A DNA stretch of 64,000 nt from Spartobacteria bacterium (GTDB taxonomy: Bacteria; Verrucomicrobiota; Verrucomicrobiia; Chthoniobacterales; UBA6821): assembly GCA_947471565.1 (NCBI GenBank), contig CANIVT010000003.1, forward strand, positions 62,001 through 126,000, in the 5' to 3' direction. The notes beneath the pieces are model-generated. The model ran no database searches, was not told where the DNA came from, and saw only the letters and a list, made by a program, of their open reading frames with translations. Positions 25,396 to 35,370 of the stretch are shown one piece after another; position 1 is the stretch's first letter; each line of letters opens with the position of its first letter. Both the position numbers and the translations under genes were made by a program.

Positions 25396-26208
25396 ATGCC
25401 CCCGGCCGACATCATGGACCTGCAAACCAAGGAGGAACGGCTCCGCGCCATCCTGAGAACCCATACGCCGCTGCTCATCGCGTATTCCGGCGGAGTCGAC
25501 AGCACGCTCCTTCTTGCCGTGGCCCATGCCGTCTTGGGCAACCGGGTGACGGGCCTGATCGCAGACTCACCCAGCCTGCCCCGTGCCTCGCTAGCGGAGG
25601 CACTCCGCGTGGCGGACTCGATCGGGGCGGTGGTCGAGGTTGTTCAGACCTCCGAACTGGAGGATCCTCGCTATGCCGAGAATCCGATGAACCGCTGCTA
25701 TTTCTGCAAGGCGGAGCTTTTCTCACGGATGGATGCCGCAGCCCGTGAACGGGGATTTACCTCCATTGCCTACGGTGAGAATGCCGATGATCCCGCACAC
25801 GACCGACCCGGATCACAGGCGGCAAAAGAGTTCTCCGTGATCGCCCCTCTTAAGGAAGCGGGACTGACCAAGGCCGAGGTGCGCGAACTCTCGAGGCGGA
25901 TGGGGCTCCCCACGGCCGAGGCACCGGCTCAGCCGTGCCTAAGCTCCCGCATTCCGCACGGCACACCCGTTACGCGCGAGGCGCTTGGATTTGTGGAGCG
26001 GGGCGAGGCGATCGTGCGACAGTTCGGATTCCGGGTCTTCCGGGTCCGTTATCAGTCGGAGGAAAATGGGGGGCGACCCAGTGCCAAGGTCCAGATCGCG
26101 AAGGAGGAGCAGGGAACGATTCCCGGAGTTCGGCAGACACTCGTGGCAGCACTCTCGGCGAGCGGCTTCGGCAGGGTGGAAATCGATCCGGAACCGCTGA
26201 GGAGATAG
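25396..26208 (+). CDS. larE: LarE-type ATP-dependent sacrificial sulfur transferase
   Basis: Family member that activates and thiolates a pyridinium cofactor precursor of lactate racemase. 270 residues. PP-loop SGGVDS at 31-36, CYFCK at 101-105, ENADDPAHDRPG near 129-138 and PCLSSRIPHGTPVT near 180-193, where Cys181 matches the sacrificial Cys. No larA, larB or larC lies in the window, so another acceptor is possible. A second ATG at 25414 could be the start. Confidence 0.88.
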   Translation: MPPADIMDLQTKEERLRAILRTHTPLLIAYSGGVDSTLLLAVAHAVLGNRVTGLIADSPSLPRASLAEALRVADSIGAVVEVVQTSELEDPRYAENPMNRCYFCKAELFSRMDAAARERGFTSIAYGENADDPAHDRPGSQAAKEFSVIAPLKEAGLTKAEVRELSRRMGLPTAEAPAQPCLSSRIPHGTPVTREALGFVERGEAIVRQFGFRVFRVRYQSEENGGRPSAKVQIAKEEQGTIPGVRQTLVAALSASGFGRVEIDPEPLRR

Positions 26209-26227
26209 GATTCAGGAGTGAAGGATT

Positions 26228-26318
26228 CTCGCGCGGAGACGCAGAGAACGCGGAGTTTTTGAATTAATGGAAGATCTCTCTGCAGTCGCTTCTCTGCGTC
26301 TCAGCGCCTCTGCGGGAA
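26228..26318. repeat. Inverted-arm dispersed repeat, GC-rich family (copy 3)
   Basis: Left arm 26228-26256 has CGCGCGGAGACGCAGAGAAC; right arm 26288-26318 is the reverse type, TTCTCTGCGTCTCAGCGCC. About 31 bases separate the arms. The right arm ends 3 bases before the ispE stop codon. It fills the convergent larE-ispE gap. Confidence 0.85.
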
Positions 26319-26320
26319 AA

Positions 26321-27184
26321 CTATTTGATGAGAACGAAGCTGGTAGCGCAAACCCACATCGTCTCCCCGAATTCGGCATGAATTGCCTGTTTCAGCACGG
26401 GAATCCCATCATCACTAAACCCGGGCTTGATCACAGCAACCATCGTCGAACCCGATCCGGTCATGAAGGCGCTCTCCACGGCTGATTGCTCCAGCAGCCA
26501 TTGCTTCATCGCGGGAAGCAGGAGGTATTTCGCAAAAACAGGCGGTTCCAGATCGTTGATGAGTTCGATGCTGTCCAGATGCTGGATCGGATCCACAGGA
26601 AGCTTCGTCCCAGCTTCCTTGATCTCCGCATAGCGCTTGTAGGCCCATGCCGTGGGAACGGGAAAGGGAGGCTTGATCAGAAGGATCCGGCGTTCGGGTA
26701 TTGAAGAAGCATCCTCCAGAATCTCTCCCCTCCCACGACACATAGCGGACCGGTCATGCAGGAAAAAGGGAACATCAGATCCGAGGGTGGCGGCCAGGAG
26801 AGCTAGCTCCTCGTCAACAAGCGGCTCCTCAAACAGGACATTGAGTCCCTTTAGCACGGCTGCAGCATCACTGCTTCCGCCCCCGAGACCAGCCCCATGC
26901 GGAATTCTCTTCATCAGCGAGATGGAGATTCCGTGGACGATCCCCGTCTCCTCGCGGAAGAGTTCCACTGCCTTGACGCAGAGATTACCGGAATCGGTCG
27001 GGATTGCCGGATCGTTGCAAGTGAGCGTGTTTCCGTGGCCCGGCGCATGGACGATCTCGATCTCGTCGGCGAGTCCGATCGGAACCATCAACGTCTCCAG
27101 TTCATGAAATCCGTCGGGACGCTTCCCGAGAATCCGGAGAGAAAGGTTGATCTTGGCTGGGGCTGTGAGTGAGATGCTGTCCAT
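26321..27184 (-). CDS. ispE: 4-diphosphocytidyl-2-C-methyl-D-erythritol kinase
   Basis: Fourth step of the MEP isoprenoid pathway. 287 residues of the GHMP kinase fold. APAKINLSLRILGKRPDGFH at 9-28 includes the catalytic Lys11, and the ATP loop is PHGAGLGGGSSDAA at 95-108. The C-terminal SAFMTGSGSTMVAV completes the glycine motif. The ATG at 27184 overlaps the start region of the divergent pyrF gene; the longer frame upstream is antisense to pyrF. Confidence 0.95.
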   Translation of the reverse strand: MDSISLTAPAKINLSLRILGKRPDGFHELETLMVPIGLADEIEIVHAPGHGNTLTCNDPAIPTDSGNLCVKAVELFREETGIVHGISISLMKRIPHGAGLGGGSSDAAAVLKGLNVLFEEPLVDEELALLAATLGSDVPFFLHDRSAMCRGRGEILEDASSIPERRILLIKPPFPVPTAWAYKRYAEIKEAGTKLPVDPIQHLDSIELINDLEPPVFAKYLLLPAMKQWLLEQSAVESAFMTGSGSTMVAVIKPGFSDDGIPVLKQAIHAEFGETMWVCATSFVLIK

Positions 27185-27899
27185 CCAGCCCCATCGTGTG
27201 AAAGCTCCTTCCCGACCCCAAGACAAAATCATCATCGCCCTCGATGTTCCCGACACCGAGGGAGCCCTCCGCCTCCTCGACTCCTTGGGTGAGCCACCCG
27301 TTCTCTGCAAGATCGGCCTCGAACTCTTTACCGCACAGGGCCCCTCTGTCATCAAAGCCGTGCAGTCGCGCGGGAGCCAGGTTTTCCTCGACCTCAAGTT
27401 CCATGATATCCCCAACACCGTCGCCCACGCTGTGAAATCGGCCGCAGGACTCGGCGTGGCCATGACCACCCTCCATGCCTCAGGAGGCCCTGTCATGCTG
27501 GAAGCCGCTGCCAAGGCCGCGGAAGGATCGGATCTCCTTCTGCTCGCGGTCACGGTCCTCACCAGCATGGACGCCGCGCAGTTGTCCTCCACCGGCATCA
27601 ACGTGGAGCCAAAAGATCAGGTTCTCCGCCTTGCGGATCTGGCTTCCTCCTCTGGCATCGGCGGCATCGTCTGCAGTCCCCTGGAGGTTACCGCGATCCG
27701 AGGATCTCTTGGCAATGACCTCCGGATTGTGACTCCCGGCGTCCGCCCAACATGGGCAGCAGCCGGTGATCAGAAGCGCGTCATGACGCCCATCGAGGCC
27801 GTCAAGGCAGGCTCCGATTGGCTCGTGATCGGCCGCCCCATCACCGCAGCGGAAAGCCCGAAAGAGGCTTATGCCAAGGTGGTGGCGGAGTTGTCCTAA
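27174..27899 (+). CDS. pyrF: Orotidine 5-prime-phosphate decarboxylase
   Basis: Last step of UMP synthesis. 241 residues. Asp24 in IIIALDVP, Lys46 in [10 protein letters not shown], and the catalytic Asp73-Lys75-Asp78 group in [30 protein letters not shown] near 190 and GRPIT near 222 bind phosphate. The ATG at 27174 overlaps ispE by 11 bases; a GTG at 27198 would avoid overlap and is equally possible. Its stop overlaps that of purL by three bases. Confidence 0.95.
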   Translation: MLSIQPHRVKAPSRPQDKIIIALDVPDTEGALRLLDSLGEPPVLCKIGLELFTAQGPSVIKAVQSRGSQVFLDLKFHDIPNTVAHAVKSAAGLGVAMTTLHASGGPVMLEAAAKAAEGSDLLLLAVTVLTSMDAAQLSSTGINVEPKDQVLRLADLASSSGIGGIVCSPLEVTAIRGSLGNDLRIVTPGVRPTWAAAGDQKRVMTPIEAVKAGSDWLVIGRPITAAESPKEAYAKVVAELS

Positions 27900-30121
27900 G
27901 ATTCCATTAAGGAAGGGATAGCCCCCTCAAACGTCTTCTCGAGCGACGAGACGGGCCATGAGTAGGAATTCTCTCCCGTCTTGAGGGAGAGTTCCTGCTT
28001 GGCGGTCACTTCGCCGATCTTGCGGAAAGGGACGCCGCTTGCGGCTAGTTCCTTCTCAAGAGCGTCAGTATCGGAGACCTTCGTGCTTAGGACGATGCGG
28101 CCTTGCGTCTCATTGAAGAGAACCACATCGGGACGCTGATCGGTGGCGCCCAGATCGATCGCGGCGCCCAGATTCGTGCCGAAGTTCGACTCAGCAATCG
28201 CAACGGCGAGACCGCCCTCGGAGCAGTCGTGGGCGCTGCGGACGAGGCCCTTGCGGATAACGCCGAGCAACGCGGCATGGATCGCCTTCTCCTTATCGAA
28301 ATCGAGCGCCGGAGGAGCCCCTTCCTTACGGCCATGGATGGCGAGCAGGTAGTGGGAGGCGCCGAGTTCGTCGCCGGTCTCACCAAGGAGATAAATCTGA
28401 TCGCCGGCCTCCTTGAAGGACTGGGTGGTGATGTGGGCAGCATCATCGATGCGGCCAACCATCGAGATCGTCGGGGTCGGGTCGATCGTCCCCGCAGGGC
28501 TTTCGTTGTAGAGGCTGACGTTGCCGCCGGTGACAGGGACATTGAAGGCCCTGCATCCCTCGGAGATTCCCTCCACGGCGGCGCGGAGTTGGTAGAAGTT
28601 CTCGGGCTTGTGAGGATTGCCGAAGTTCAGGTTATCGGTGACTCCGAGCGGAACGGCACCGGAGCAGGCCAGATTACGGGCACACTCGGCCACAGCAATG
28701 CGAGCACCGACCGTGGGATCGAGACGGCAATAGACGGCGTTGCAGTCGGTGGCGGCGGCCAAAATCTTGTTCGCCTCGCGGACGATGAAAACAGCCGCGT
28801 CGGAACCGGGCAGGACAGCCGTACCCGTGCGGACCATGTGGTCGTACTGGCGCCAGACCCAGCGCTTGCTGGCGATGCTTGGATGGCCGAGGAGCTTCGG
28901 AAGCACTTCAGCCGGATCTGCCTGCGGCACGGTCGAGAGATCGAGTGCGGAGGGAGGCGTGAAGGGCGCCGCCTCACGGAAGTAAAGCGGGCCGTCGTCG
29001 GCCAACGAGCGGGCAGGAATATCAACCACGAAATCGCCGCCGTTGCGGACACGCATCTTGCCATCGTCGGTGACCTTGCCAATTTCTGCATAAGGAAGAT
29101 CCCACTTCTCAAAGATCCGCTTCACGACATCTTCCTGACCCTTCTTCACGATCACAAGCATGCGCTCCTGAGACTCGCTCAGCAGAACCTCGTAGGGTGT
29201 CTGCCCCTTGGCACGCTGCGGCACGAGCTGGATGTCGATCTCAACTCCGGTGCCACCGCGGCTGGCGGTCTCGCAGGTGGAGCAGGTGAGTCCGGCCGCA
29301 CCCATGTCCTGGATGCCGGCGACGGCGTCGGTGGCCAGCAACTCGAGGCAGGCCTCGAGGAGAAGCTTCTCACGGAAGGGGTCACCCACCTGCACGGCGG
29401 GGCGGTCGGCCTTGGACTCCTCGGTCAGCTCGCGCGAAGCAAAGGCGGCACCGGCCAGTCCGTCACGACCGGTCTCGGCACCGACGTAGAACACTGGGTT
29501 CCCAATTCCCTCAGCCGCGCCCCGAGCGATCTGTTCGTGGCGGAGGATGCCCAGGCAGAAGGCGTTCACCAGCGGATTGCCGCTGTAGCTCTCGTCGAAG
29601 TAAACCTCACCGGCGACAGTCGGCAGACCGATGCAGTTACCGTAGTGGGCGATGCCGGCCACCACCCCCGCGAAGAGACGACGGTTCGTCTTGGCCTGCT
29701 CCGAATCTCCCTCGATGGAGCCAAAGCGGAGGGAGTCCATGAGGAACACAGGACGCGCACCCATGGTGAAGATGTCGCGGATGATCCCGCCCACGCCGGT
29801 GGCCGCACCCTGGAAGGGCTCCACGGCGCTGGGGTGATTATGGCTCTCGATCTTAAAGGCCACGGCCCATCCGTCCCCGATGTCGATGACCCCGGCATTT
29901 TCCTCGCCCGCTTTGACCAGGACGCTGGGTCCGGTGGTCGGGAACTTGCGAAGCTCGGGACGGGAGTTCTTGTAGGAGCAGTGCTCGCTCCACATGACGG
30001 AAAAAACCCCGAGTTCCTCGAAGCTTGGCTCACGGCCAAGGATATCGAGGACCTTCTGGTATTCCTCAGGGGTGAGCCCGTGCTTGGCGATAAGTTCGGG
30101 AGTGATCGCAGGATTGGACAT
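27896..30121 (-). CDS. purL: Phosphoribosylformylglycinamidine synthase subunit PurL
   Basis: Large subunit of the three-part FGAM synthase of purine synthesis. 741 residues, the short type that needs PurQ and Pur[18 protein letters not shown] at about 46-62, [20 protein letters not shown] near 94, and [15 protein letters not shown] near 230 are typical. Second half has [15 protein letters not shown]. purQ and purS lie upstream on the same strand, giving order purS-purQ-purL. Confidence 0.97.
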   Translation of the reverse strand: MSNPAITPELIAKHGLTPEEYQKVLDILGREPSFEELGVFSVMWSEHCSYKNSRPELRKFPTTGPSVLVKAGEENAGVIDIGDGWAVAFKIESHNHPSAVEPFQGAATGVGGIIRDIFTMGARPVFLMDSLRFGSIEGDSEQAKTNRRLFAGVVAGIAHYGNCIGLPTVAGEVYFDESYSGNPLVNAFCLGILRHEQIARGAAEGIGNPVFYVGAETGRDGLAGAAFASRELTEESKADRPAVQVGDPFREKLLLEACLELLATDAVAGIQDMGAAGLTCSTCETASRGGTGVEIDIQLVPQRAKGQTPYEVLLSESQERMLVIVKKGQEDVVKRIFEKWDLPYAEIGKVTDDGKMRVRNGGDFVVDIPARSLADDGPLYFREAAPFTPPSALDLSTVPQADPAEVLPKLLGHPSIASKRWVWRQYDHMVRTGTAVLPGSDAAVFIVREANKILAAATDCNAVYCRLDPTVGARIAVAECARNLACSGAVPLGVTDNLNFGNPHKPENFYQLRAAVEGISEGCRAFNVPVTGGNVSLYNESPAGTIDPTPTISMVGRIDDAAHITTQSFKEAGDQIYLLGETGDELGASHYLLAIHGRKEGAPPALDFDKEKAIHAALLGVIRKGLVRSAHDCSEGGLAVAIAESNFGTNLGAAIDLGATDQRPDVVLFNETQGRIVLSTKVSDTDALEKELAASGVPFRKIGEVTAKQELSLKTGENSYSWPVSSLEKTFEGAIPSLMES

Positions 30122-30130
30122 GGAAGAGAG

Positions 30131-30180
30131 GTGGGAAGGTAAAAGGTTAAAAAGTTAGAAGGTTAAAAAGTCAGAACGTG
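30131..30180. repeat. Tandem GGTTAAAAAGTTAGAA-type degenerate repeat
   Basis: Successive units AAGGTAAA, AGGTTAAAAAGTTAG and AAGGTTAAAAAGTCAG fill the purQ-purL gap. They match the AT-rich family near 10518. Confidence 0.75.
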
Positions 30181-30225
30181 AAGAGAGGTGATAGGACAAG
30201 AAGGCGTCACTCTCTTTTTCATTCT

Positions 30226-30245
30226 TCATTTTTCATTTTGCCTTC
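30226..30245. repeat. 20-base repeat over the purQ stop codon
   Basis: Read on the minus strand this is GAAGGCAAAATGAAAAATGA; the copy at 36738-36757 differs at one base. It codes the last PurQ residues and its stop. Confidence 0.7.
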
Positions 30246-30949
30246 GTCTTCTGAATGGCCTCGATCATTGACTGGAAGATGCCTCGCCCGTCGGTACCGC
30301 CGAGCAGGGAATCGCAGACGCGCTCGGGATGAGGCATCAGACCGAAGACATTGCGGCCGTGGCTGCAGATGCCGGCGATGTTGCCAAGGGAGCCGTTGGG
30401 ATTGGCTTCAGGGGTGACGTTCCCAGAGGCGTCGCAGTAGCGGAGCAGGACCTGCCCGTTCTCCTCGATCTGACGAAGCGTCTCCTGATCCGCAAAGTAG
30501 TTCCCCTCGCCATGGGCAATCGGGATGTCGAGGACCTGACCCTTGTGCAGGACAGAGGTGAAAGGGGTGGCGGTGTTATCCACGCGGAGATGCAGGTGCT
30601 CGCAGCGGAAGAGGAGTCCGGTATTGCGCTGGAGGGTTCCGGGAAGCAGGCCCGCCTCGCAGAGAATCTGGAAGCCGTTGCAGATGCCGAGCACCAGGAT
30701 GCCCGCATTGGCCGCATCGCGGACGGCTCCCATGATCGGAGAGAATCGGGCGATCGATCCGCAGCGAAGGTAGTCGCCGTAGGAGAACCCTCCGGGAAGG
30801 ACAATCGCGTCGTAGCCCGCGAGGGAGGTTTCCTTGTGCCAGACGATCGAGGCCTCGACGCCGGAGAAGGACTTCAGCGCGGCCTCACAGTCGGTGTCGC
30901 AGTTCGAACCCGGGAACTGGATGACGGCCACCTTCATGATCGGAGCCAT
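30233..30949 (-). CDS. purQ: Phosphoribosylformylglycinamidine synthase subunit PurQ
   Basis: Class I glutamine amidotransferase that supplies ammonia to PurL. 238 residues. [14 protein letters not shown] at 51-64, nucleophile Cys90 in [12 protein letters not shown], and His207/Glu209 in LMPHPER. An inner ATG at 30937 ([12 protein letters not shown]) is a likely alternative start. The last codons and stop are part of a repeat shared with 36738-36757. It follows purS by 2 bases. Confidence 0.96.
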   Translation of the reverse strand: MAPIMKVAVIQFPGSNCDTDCEAALKSFSGVEASIVWHKETSLAGYDAIVLPGGFSYGDYLRCGSIARFSPIMGAVRDAANAGILVLGICNGFQILCEAGLLPGTLQRNTGLLFRCEHLHLRVDNTATPFTSVLHKGQVLDIPIAHGEGNYFADQETLRQIEENGQVLLRYCDASGNVTPEANPNGSLGNIAGICSHGRNVFGLMPHPERVCDSLLGGTDGRGIFQSMIEAIQKTKAK

Positions 30950-30951
30950 CG

Positions 30952-31182
30952 TCAGGAAAGAATCTGGAGTTTGTAATCCTCGACGACCGGGTTGGAGAGC
31001 AGGTCGTGGGCGATCTCGTGGAGTTGCTGTTCGGTCGCACCGTCGACCTCGATCTCGATCGATTTCCCGATACGGACGGAGCGGACCCCCTTGAGGCCCA
31101 GATGCTCCATGGCGCGGCCCGTGGCGACGCCTGCGGGATCAAGAATAGCGGGTTTTGGCATGACGGTGACGACGGCTTTCAT
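30952..31182 (-). CDS. purS: Phosphoribosylformylglycinamidine synthase subunit PurS
   Basis: Small subunit that holds PurQ and PurL together. 76 residues, usual size. [20 protein letters not shown] begins the conserved strand, and the [20 protein letters not shown] stretch at 29-48 is diagnostic. First gene of the purS-purQ-purL operon. Confidence 0.95.
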   Translation of the reverse strand: MKAVVTVMPKPAILDPAGVATGRAMEHLGLKGVRSVRIGKSIEIEVDGATEQQLHEIAHDLLSNPVVEDYKLQILS

Positions 31183-31226
31183 AAAACATCAAAATTCGGG
31201 CCAACGGAGCGGAGGGACAAGCCAAA

Positions 31227-31249
31227 AGGGGACGATCTTCACGATCGTC
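31227..31249 (-). terminator. Possible intrinsic terminator after the secreted protein gene
   Basis: On the minus strand GACGATC-GTGAA-GATCGTC forms a 7-base stem, followed by CCCCTTTT. It starts about 10 bases past the stop at 31259. The T tract is short. Confidence 0.45.
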
Positions 31250-31258
31250 TCCCGGATC

Positions 31259-32251
31259 CTACTCGGTGGAGCCGAACGGAGGACTCACGCGCACCCCCGT
31301 TGAGGAACCTGAGAGCGGAACCGAGTTACTGCTCGGGCGGGTCGTGTAGGTCGTCGAGGAACGGCTGCCGCGGGCGTTGTTACGATCTCGTTGGAAGAGA
31401 TTCAATCCCTTGCGTAGGAGCACGAAGGTGTTGTTGTCACCATAGTATTTCCAAGGACCATCAGGAACGCTTCCGGCCTCGACGAATTTCCAGTCGCAGA
31501 GGTCGTTCTTGCCCATGCCGAGATAATCTCGGACGGCCGGCGAGATATCGAGACCGGCACCGCGGTTGAGATTCGGACGGGGGCGGACGCTACCGTTTCC
31601 GAAAACATACTGCCAATGGTCGGTACGGAAGGGCCCGCAATCCTCCCACTGAGCGAAGGCAGTCCTTCCCCCGTGGTGAATGGCAATCCAGCGCCCCTTG
31701 AGGATGGACTTGCCGGGCTGTTCGAAGCAGTCGCGGAACCACGGGACGACGCTTTTCACCTCGGACTTAGTGTTTCCGTGGGAGACATCGCAGTAGGGCA
31801 GGGCAATGTAGAAAGGATTCTGCCGGGGGACGAATCCCCGTGGTGCATAAGTTCTGGAATCGCGATAGCGGGGGTCGGGATTGTCGTATCCCCCATAGTT
31901 CCATGCCCATTTTGAATCCCAAGCGCTGCGATTATTTGGGACAGGATTGCGGGCGGTAGGCCTCTCGCCGATCCAGAAGACCGTCGTCATGATGTTGCGG
32001 TGCCACGGGTATTTCCCGAATCCGACAACAGAGGAGGAGGTCGCCACCGTGACGGTGGGGGGCCGGGTCTGCTGGATAGCCTTCTCCCGGATCTGCATCG
32101 CCATCCGCTCGAAATCGGCGGAGGACATCGCCCCGGAGTCGCTTCCAAAGAACGACTTCACCTTTGCCAGGGTGGACGTCTCGGCCCGGACCGTAGCGGT
32201 CAGCAGGAGCATTCCCCACAGGAGTACTGGACGACTGAAAATCATGAACAT
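31259..32251 (-). CDS. Secreted protein of unknown function, possible double-psi beta-barrel
   Basis: 330 residues with a signal peptide (hydrophobic about 5-22, then RAE). A middle segment, about 195-285, has WEDCGPFRTDHWQYVFGN, then NRGAGLDISPAVRDYLGM and VPDGPW, which recalls RlpA-type barrels where a conserved Asp follows GLDLS. The C-terminal 50 residues are rich in Ser, Thr, Arg and Gly and probably disordered. I cannot name a family with confidence. Alone between purS and gnd. Confidence 0.72.
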   Translation of the reverse strand: MFMIFSRPVLLWGMLLLTATVRAETSTLAKVKSFFGSDSGAMSSADFERMAMQIREKAIQQTRPPTVTVATSSSVVGFGKYPWHRNIMTTVFWIGERPTARNPVPNNRSAWDSKWAWNYGGYDNPDPRYRDSRTYAPRGFVPRQNPFYIALPYCDVSHGNTKSEVKSVVPWFRDCFEQPGKSILKGRWIAIHHGGRTAFAQWEDCGPFRTDHWQYVFGNGSVRPRPNLNRGAGLDISPAVRDYLGMGKNDLCDWKFVEAGSVPDGPWKYYGDNNTFVLLRKGLNLFQRDRNNARGSRSSTTYTTRPSSNSVPLSGSSTGVRVSPPFGSTE

Positions 32252-32319
32252 CTAACCCTACGGCAGGAGGATCATCGGGCAAGGGCAAACACCCCGATCA
32301 AAAAGCCCGACACAAAGAG

Positions 32320-32347
32320 AAAGGGGCCGGCTTTCGCCGACCCCTTT
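32320..32347 (-). terminator. Intrinsic terminator after gnd
   Basis: On the minus strand AAAGGGGTCGGC pairs with GCCGGCCCCTTT around a GAAA loop, with one mismatch. It lies about 45 bases past the gnd stop. A GC-rich break precedes the TTTTT tract, so strength is uncertain. Confidence 0.65.
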
Positions 32348-32389
32348 GAGGAATCTTCGACCGAACCCCCTTTAGGGATCGGGACTGAC

Positions 32390-33850
32390 TCAGGCGTTGT
32401 AGGTGGTCGAAGCCGTCGACCCGCCGTGACCGGTCCAGTTTGTATGGAAGAACTCGCCCTCGGGCTTGTCGGTGCGCTCGTAGGTATGGGCGCCGAAGAA
32501 GTCGCGCTGGGCCTGCAGAAGGTTGGCTGGGAGACGGGCGCTGCGGTAGCTGTCGTAGTAGCCGAGGCTCGCCGTGAAGGCGGGAGCGGCCACCCCACGC
32601 TCGACGGCGGCGCAGATGGCGCGGCGCCATCCTGCCTGCGACCGGGCGAAGGCATCAGTGAAGAAGGGGGCAAGCATGAGGTTCTCGAGCGAGGGATTGG
32701 CCTCGTAGGCCTCCTTGATGCGGTTGAGGAAGGCCGCGCGGATGATGCAGCCACCGCGCCAGATCGTGGCGATGTCACCGAAGTTCAGATTCCAGTCGTA
32801 GAACTTGCTGGCGGCCCCGAGGAGGTCGAGCCCCTGGGCGTAGCTGACGATCTTGCTGGCGTAGAGGGCGTCGCGAACGTCGTTGATGAACTGTTTCCGG
32901 TCACCGGTAAAAGCCGGCGCCTGCCAGGCGGGCAGGATGGAGCTGGCGGCGACGCGCTTGGCCTTCATCGAGGAAAGGATGCGGGCCTCGACGGCGGCGT
33001 TGACCGTGGAGAGGACGATGCCGTGCTCGACGGCGTTGCCCACGGTCCACTTACCGGTGCCCTTCTGGCCGGCCTTGTCGAGAATGATGTCGACGAGCGG
33101 CTTACCGGTCTCCTCGTCCTTCTTGCTGAAGATCTGCTCGGTGATGTCGATAAGGTAGCTGTTGAGCTCGCCCTTGTTCCACTCGGCGAAGATCTCGTGG
33201 AACTCCTCGGCGCTGGGGTTGATCCCGGCCTTCAGGATCGCGTAGGCCTCGCAGATGAGCTGCATGTCGCCGTACTCGATGCCGTTGTGGACCATCTTGA
33301 CATAGTGTCCGGCACCGTCGGGACCCATGTGACGGCAGCAGGGCTCGCCCTCCACGATCGCGGCGATCTTGCGGAAGATGGGGCCGACCGCCTCCCACGA
33401 TTCCTTGGAGCCGCCGGGCATGATCGAGGGTCCCTTGAGTGCGCCCTCCTCGCCACCGGAGACACCGGAGCCGACGTAGTGGAGGCCTTTTTCCTTGAGA
33501 TACTTCTCGCGGCGCTGGGTGTCGGTCCAGAGGCTGTTGCCTCCGTCGATGATGATGTCACCCTGCTCCAGCAGGGGAATGAGCTGCTCGATCACGGCGT
33601 CCACGGGGCCGCCGGCCTTGACCATGATCATGGCCTTGCGAGGACGGGCGAGGGAGGAGACGAACTCCTCGAGTGACTTGGTCGGGACGATATTCTTCCC
33701 CTTCGCGCGGCTCTCAGCGAATTTCTCGGTCACGGCCGCAGTGCGGTTGTAGACGCTGACGGAGAAGCCCTTGCTCTCCATGTTGAGGACGAGGTTCTCG
33801 CCCATGACGGCGAGGCCGATGAGGCCGATGTCGCTTTGCTTAGTGCTCAT
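32390..33850 (-). CDS. gnd: 6-phosphogluconate dehydrogenase, decarboxylating
   Basis: Oxidative pentose phosphate step making ribulose 5-phosphate and NADPH. 486 residues, the long dimeric form. Cofactor loop IGLAVMGENL at 11-20, SGGEEGALKGPSIMPGG near 131, and HNGIEYGDMQLICEAYAIL near 190 with the catalytic Lys just before. The C-terminal HTYERTDKPEGEFFHTNW is typical. The ATG at 33850 starts the conserved part; 16 extra codons upstream have no homology-like character. Confidence 0.96.
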   Translation of the reverse strand: MSTKQSDIGLIGLAVMGENLVLNMESKGFSVSVYNRTAAVTEKFAESRAKGKNIVPTKSLEEFVSSLARPRKAMIMVKAGGPVDAVIEQLIPLLEQGDIIIDGGNSLWTDTQRREKYLKEKGLHYVGSGVSGGEEGALKGPSIMPGGSKESWEAVGPIFRKIAAIVEGEPCCRHMGPDGAGHYVKMVHNGIEYGDMQLICEAYAILKAGINPSAEEFHEIFAEWNKGELNSYLIDITEQIFSKKDEETGKPLVDIILDKAGQKGTGKWTVGNAVEHGIVLSTVNAAVEARILSSMKAKRVAASSILPAWQAPAFTGDRKQFINDVRDALYASKIVSYAQGLDLLGAASKFYDWNLNFGDIATIWRGGCIIRAAFLNRIKEAYEANPSLENLMLAPFFTDAFARSQAGWRRAICAAVERGVAAPAFTASLGYYDSYRSARLPANLLQAQRDFFGAHTYERTDKPEGEFFHTNWTGHGGSTASTTYNA

Positions 33851-33941
33851 AAAGTCGGTGTCAAAGTGTTGAAAAGAGCCTTTGAGGCTAGCGGCCACAG
33901 GCAGTCAAAGGCAAATGCCTTCTCCGTGAAAAGGGCCTGAA

Positions 33942-34505
33942 TCAACGGAGCAGGCTCCGGTTCTTCCAGAGATAGGCGAGGCCGGAGTAGATCGTCAGGA
34001 TCACCGTGATGGCGATCAGCCACGGGCCGACCTGCACCCAGAGGAACTTCAGCCAGCGCGACTCGTCGCCGAAGCAGTCACCGGCGGCCAGCAGGATAAG
34101 GTAAAAGAGGATCGTAATGAGCTGCCAGGCGGTCTTGTGCTTACCAAGGGGATCGGCAGGCAGGATCACTCCCTGACTGGCGGCAAGTTGGCGCAACCCC
34201 GTGATCAGGAACTCGCGGGTGATGATCACGATGACCACCCAGGCGGGGAGGGCCTTCAGCGGGATCAAACAGACCAGCGCCGAGGCGACGAGGACCTTGT
34301 CGGCAAGCGGGTCCATCAGCTTGCCAAAATTGGTCATTTGGTTGAGCTTCCGCGCCAGATAGCCGTCGAGCCAATCGGTCAGGGAGGCGATGATGAAGAG
34401 GGCCAACGCAACCACATCGCCCCAGTGGGTGCTTGTCGTGAGGAAGCCGACAAAAAAGACCGTCAGGATGAGGCGACCGACGGTGAGTTTGTTGGGAAGA
34501 TTCAT
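33942..34505 (-). CDS. pgsA: CDP-diacylglycerol--glycerol-3-phosphate 3-phosphatidyltransferase
   Basis: Inner-membrane enzyme making phosphatidylglycerol phosphate. 187 residues with four to five helices. The CDP-alcohol transferase signature runs DGYLARKLNQMTNFGKLMDP, then LAD, at about 47-69. MNLPNKLTVGRLIL is the usual start. AGGAG abuts the ATG, unusually close. It follows pssA by 6 bases in the order psd-pssA-pgsA. Confidence 0.95.
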   Translation of the reverse strand: MNLPNKLTVGRLILTVFFVGFLTTSTHWGDVVALALFIIASLTDWLDGYLARKLNQMTNFGKLMDPLADKVLVASALVCLIPLKALPAWVVIVIITREFLITGLRQLAASQGVILPADPLGKHKTAWQLITILFYLILLAAGDCFGDESRWLKFLWVQVGPWLIAITVILTIYSGLAYLWKNRSLLR

Positions 34506-34511
34506 CTCCTG

Positions 34512-35333
34512 CTAGTGCTCATGTTCGTGATCCTCCTCATCCTCGATTTCTTTGCGCCAGGAACGCGAAATCAAAGGGCGGATGAATCCGTAAACCAGGA
34601 ACAGCACGAAGAGAACGGCCGGCATCCACTCGTAGTTCAGACCGGCGAATGCCAGCACCACGATGATGAGCAGGAACTTGGGTAGGGAGCGCTGGGTGCG
34701 CCAACCGAGCCCCTTGAAGCTGGGATAGCGCACCTTGCTGAACATCATGAACGAGAGAAAGAGTAGGAGTGCCGGCAGAGCGAATTTCCACCGTCCGATG
34801 GTCCTCTCCCCCTCCTCCAGCCAGAGCATGAAAAGAGTGAGTGAGGCGATGAGACCCGCGGCGGCGGGGATGGGGAATCCCAGAAATTCCCTTGAATGCT
34901 CCTTGGCAGAAACGGGACCAGTCTCAACGGCGGCGATGCAGTTGAAACGTGCAAGACGCAGCGTGCCGCACAGCAAGTAGACAAAGGCCACGGCCCAACC
35001 GGTCTTGTGAAAGTCCTTGAGCACGATCTGGTAGACAAGCAAGGCGGGGGCGAGCCCAAACGAAACGACGTCCGCCAGCGAGTCGAACTCCCGGCCAAAG
35101 GGACTCTCGAATCCTCCGAGGCGCGCCACGCGGCCGTCGAGCAAGTCAAAGACACAGGCCCCAAGGATAAAGGCCAACGCCGTGTGGTAGGAGTGGATCG
35201 CGGACTCCCCCGCGTTGTTGAGAAGCGCCCCCTCGATGATCTTGAGCACCGCGGCGAACCCGCAGAACAGGTTGCCCGCCGTCATCATGTTCGGCAGGAG
35301 ATAAATCTTCGGTTCGCGGCCCTGATGAGTCAT
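34512..35333 (-). CDS. pssA: CDP-diacylglycerol--serine O-phosphatidyltransferase
   Basis: Makes phosphatidylserine, the substrate of the neighbouring decarboxylase. 273 residues, eight or so helices. Signature DGRVARLGGFESPFGREFDS then LAD at about 67-90. LPNMMTAGNLFCGF near 12-25 matches the PssA N-terminus. The tail is rich in Glu, Asp and His (EIEDEEDHEHEH). Confidence 0.94.
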   Translation of the reverse strand: MTHQGREPKIYLLPNMMTAGNLFCGFAAVLKIIEGALLNNAGESAIHSYHTALAFILGACVFDLLDGRVARLGGFESPFGREFDSLADVVSFGLAPALLVYQIVLKDFHKTGWAVAFVYLLCGTLRLARFNCIAAVETGPVSAKEHSREFLGFPIPAAAGLIASLTLFMLWLEEGERTIGRWKFALPALLLFLSFMMFSKVRYPSFKGLGWRTQRSLPKFLLIIVVLAFAGLNYEWMPAVLFVLFLVYGFIRPLISRSWRKEIEDEEDHEHEH

Positions 35334-35370
35334 TGGGAATAGGTGCTGGGTGACAGGGGCAGAAGTGAAA

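Noticed and set aside
28103-30142. Long open frame of about 679 codons opposite purL
   Set aside because: It is antisense to purL, which has all family motifs. GC-rich codon use creates such shadows.
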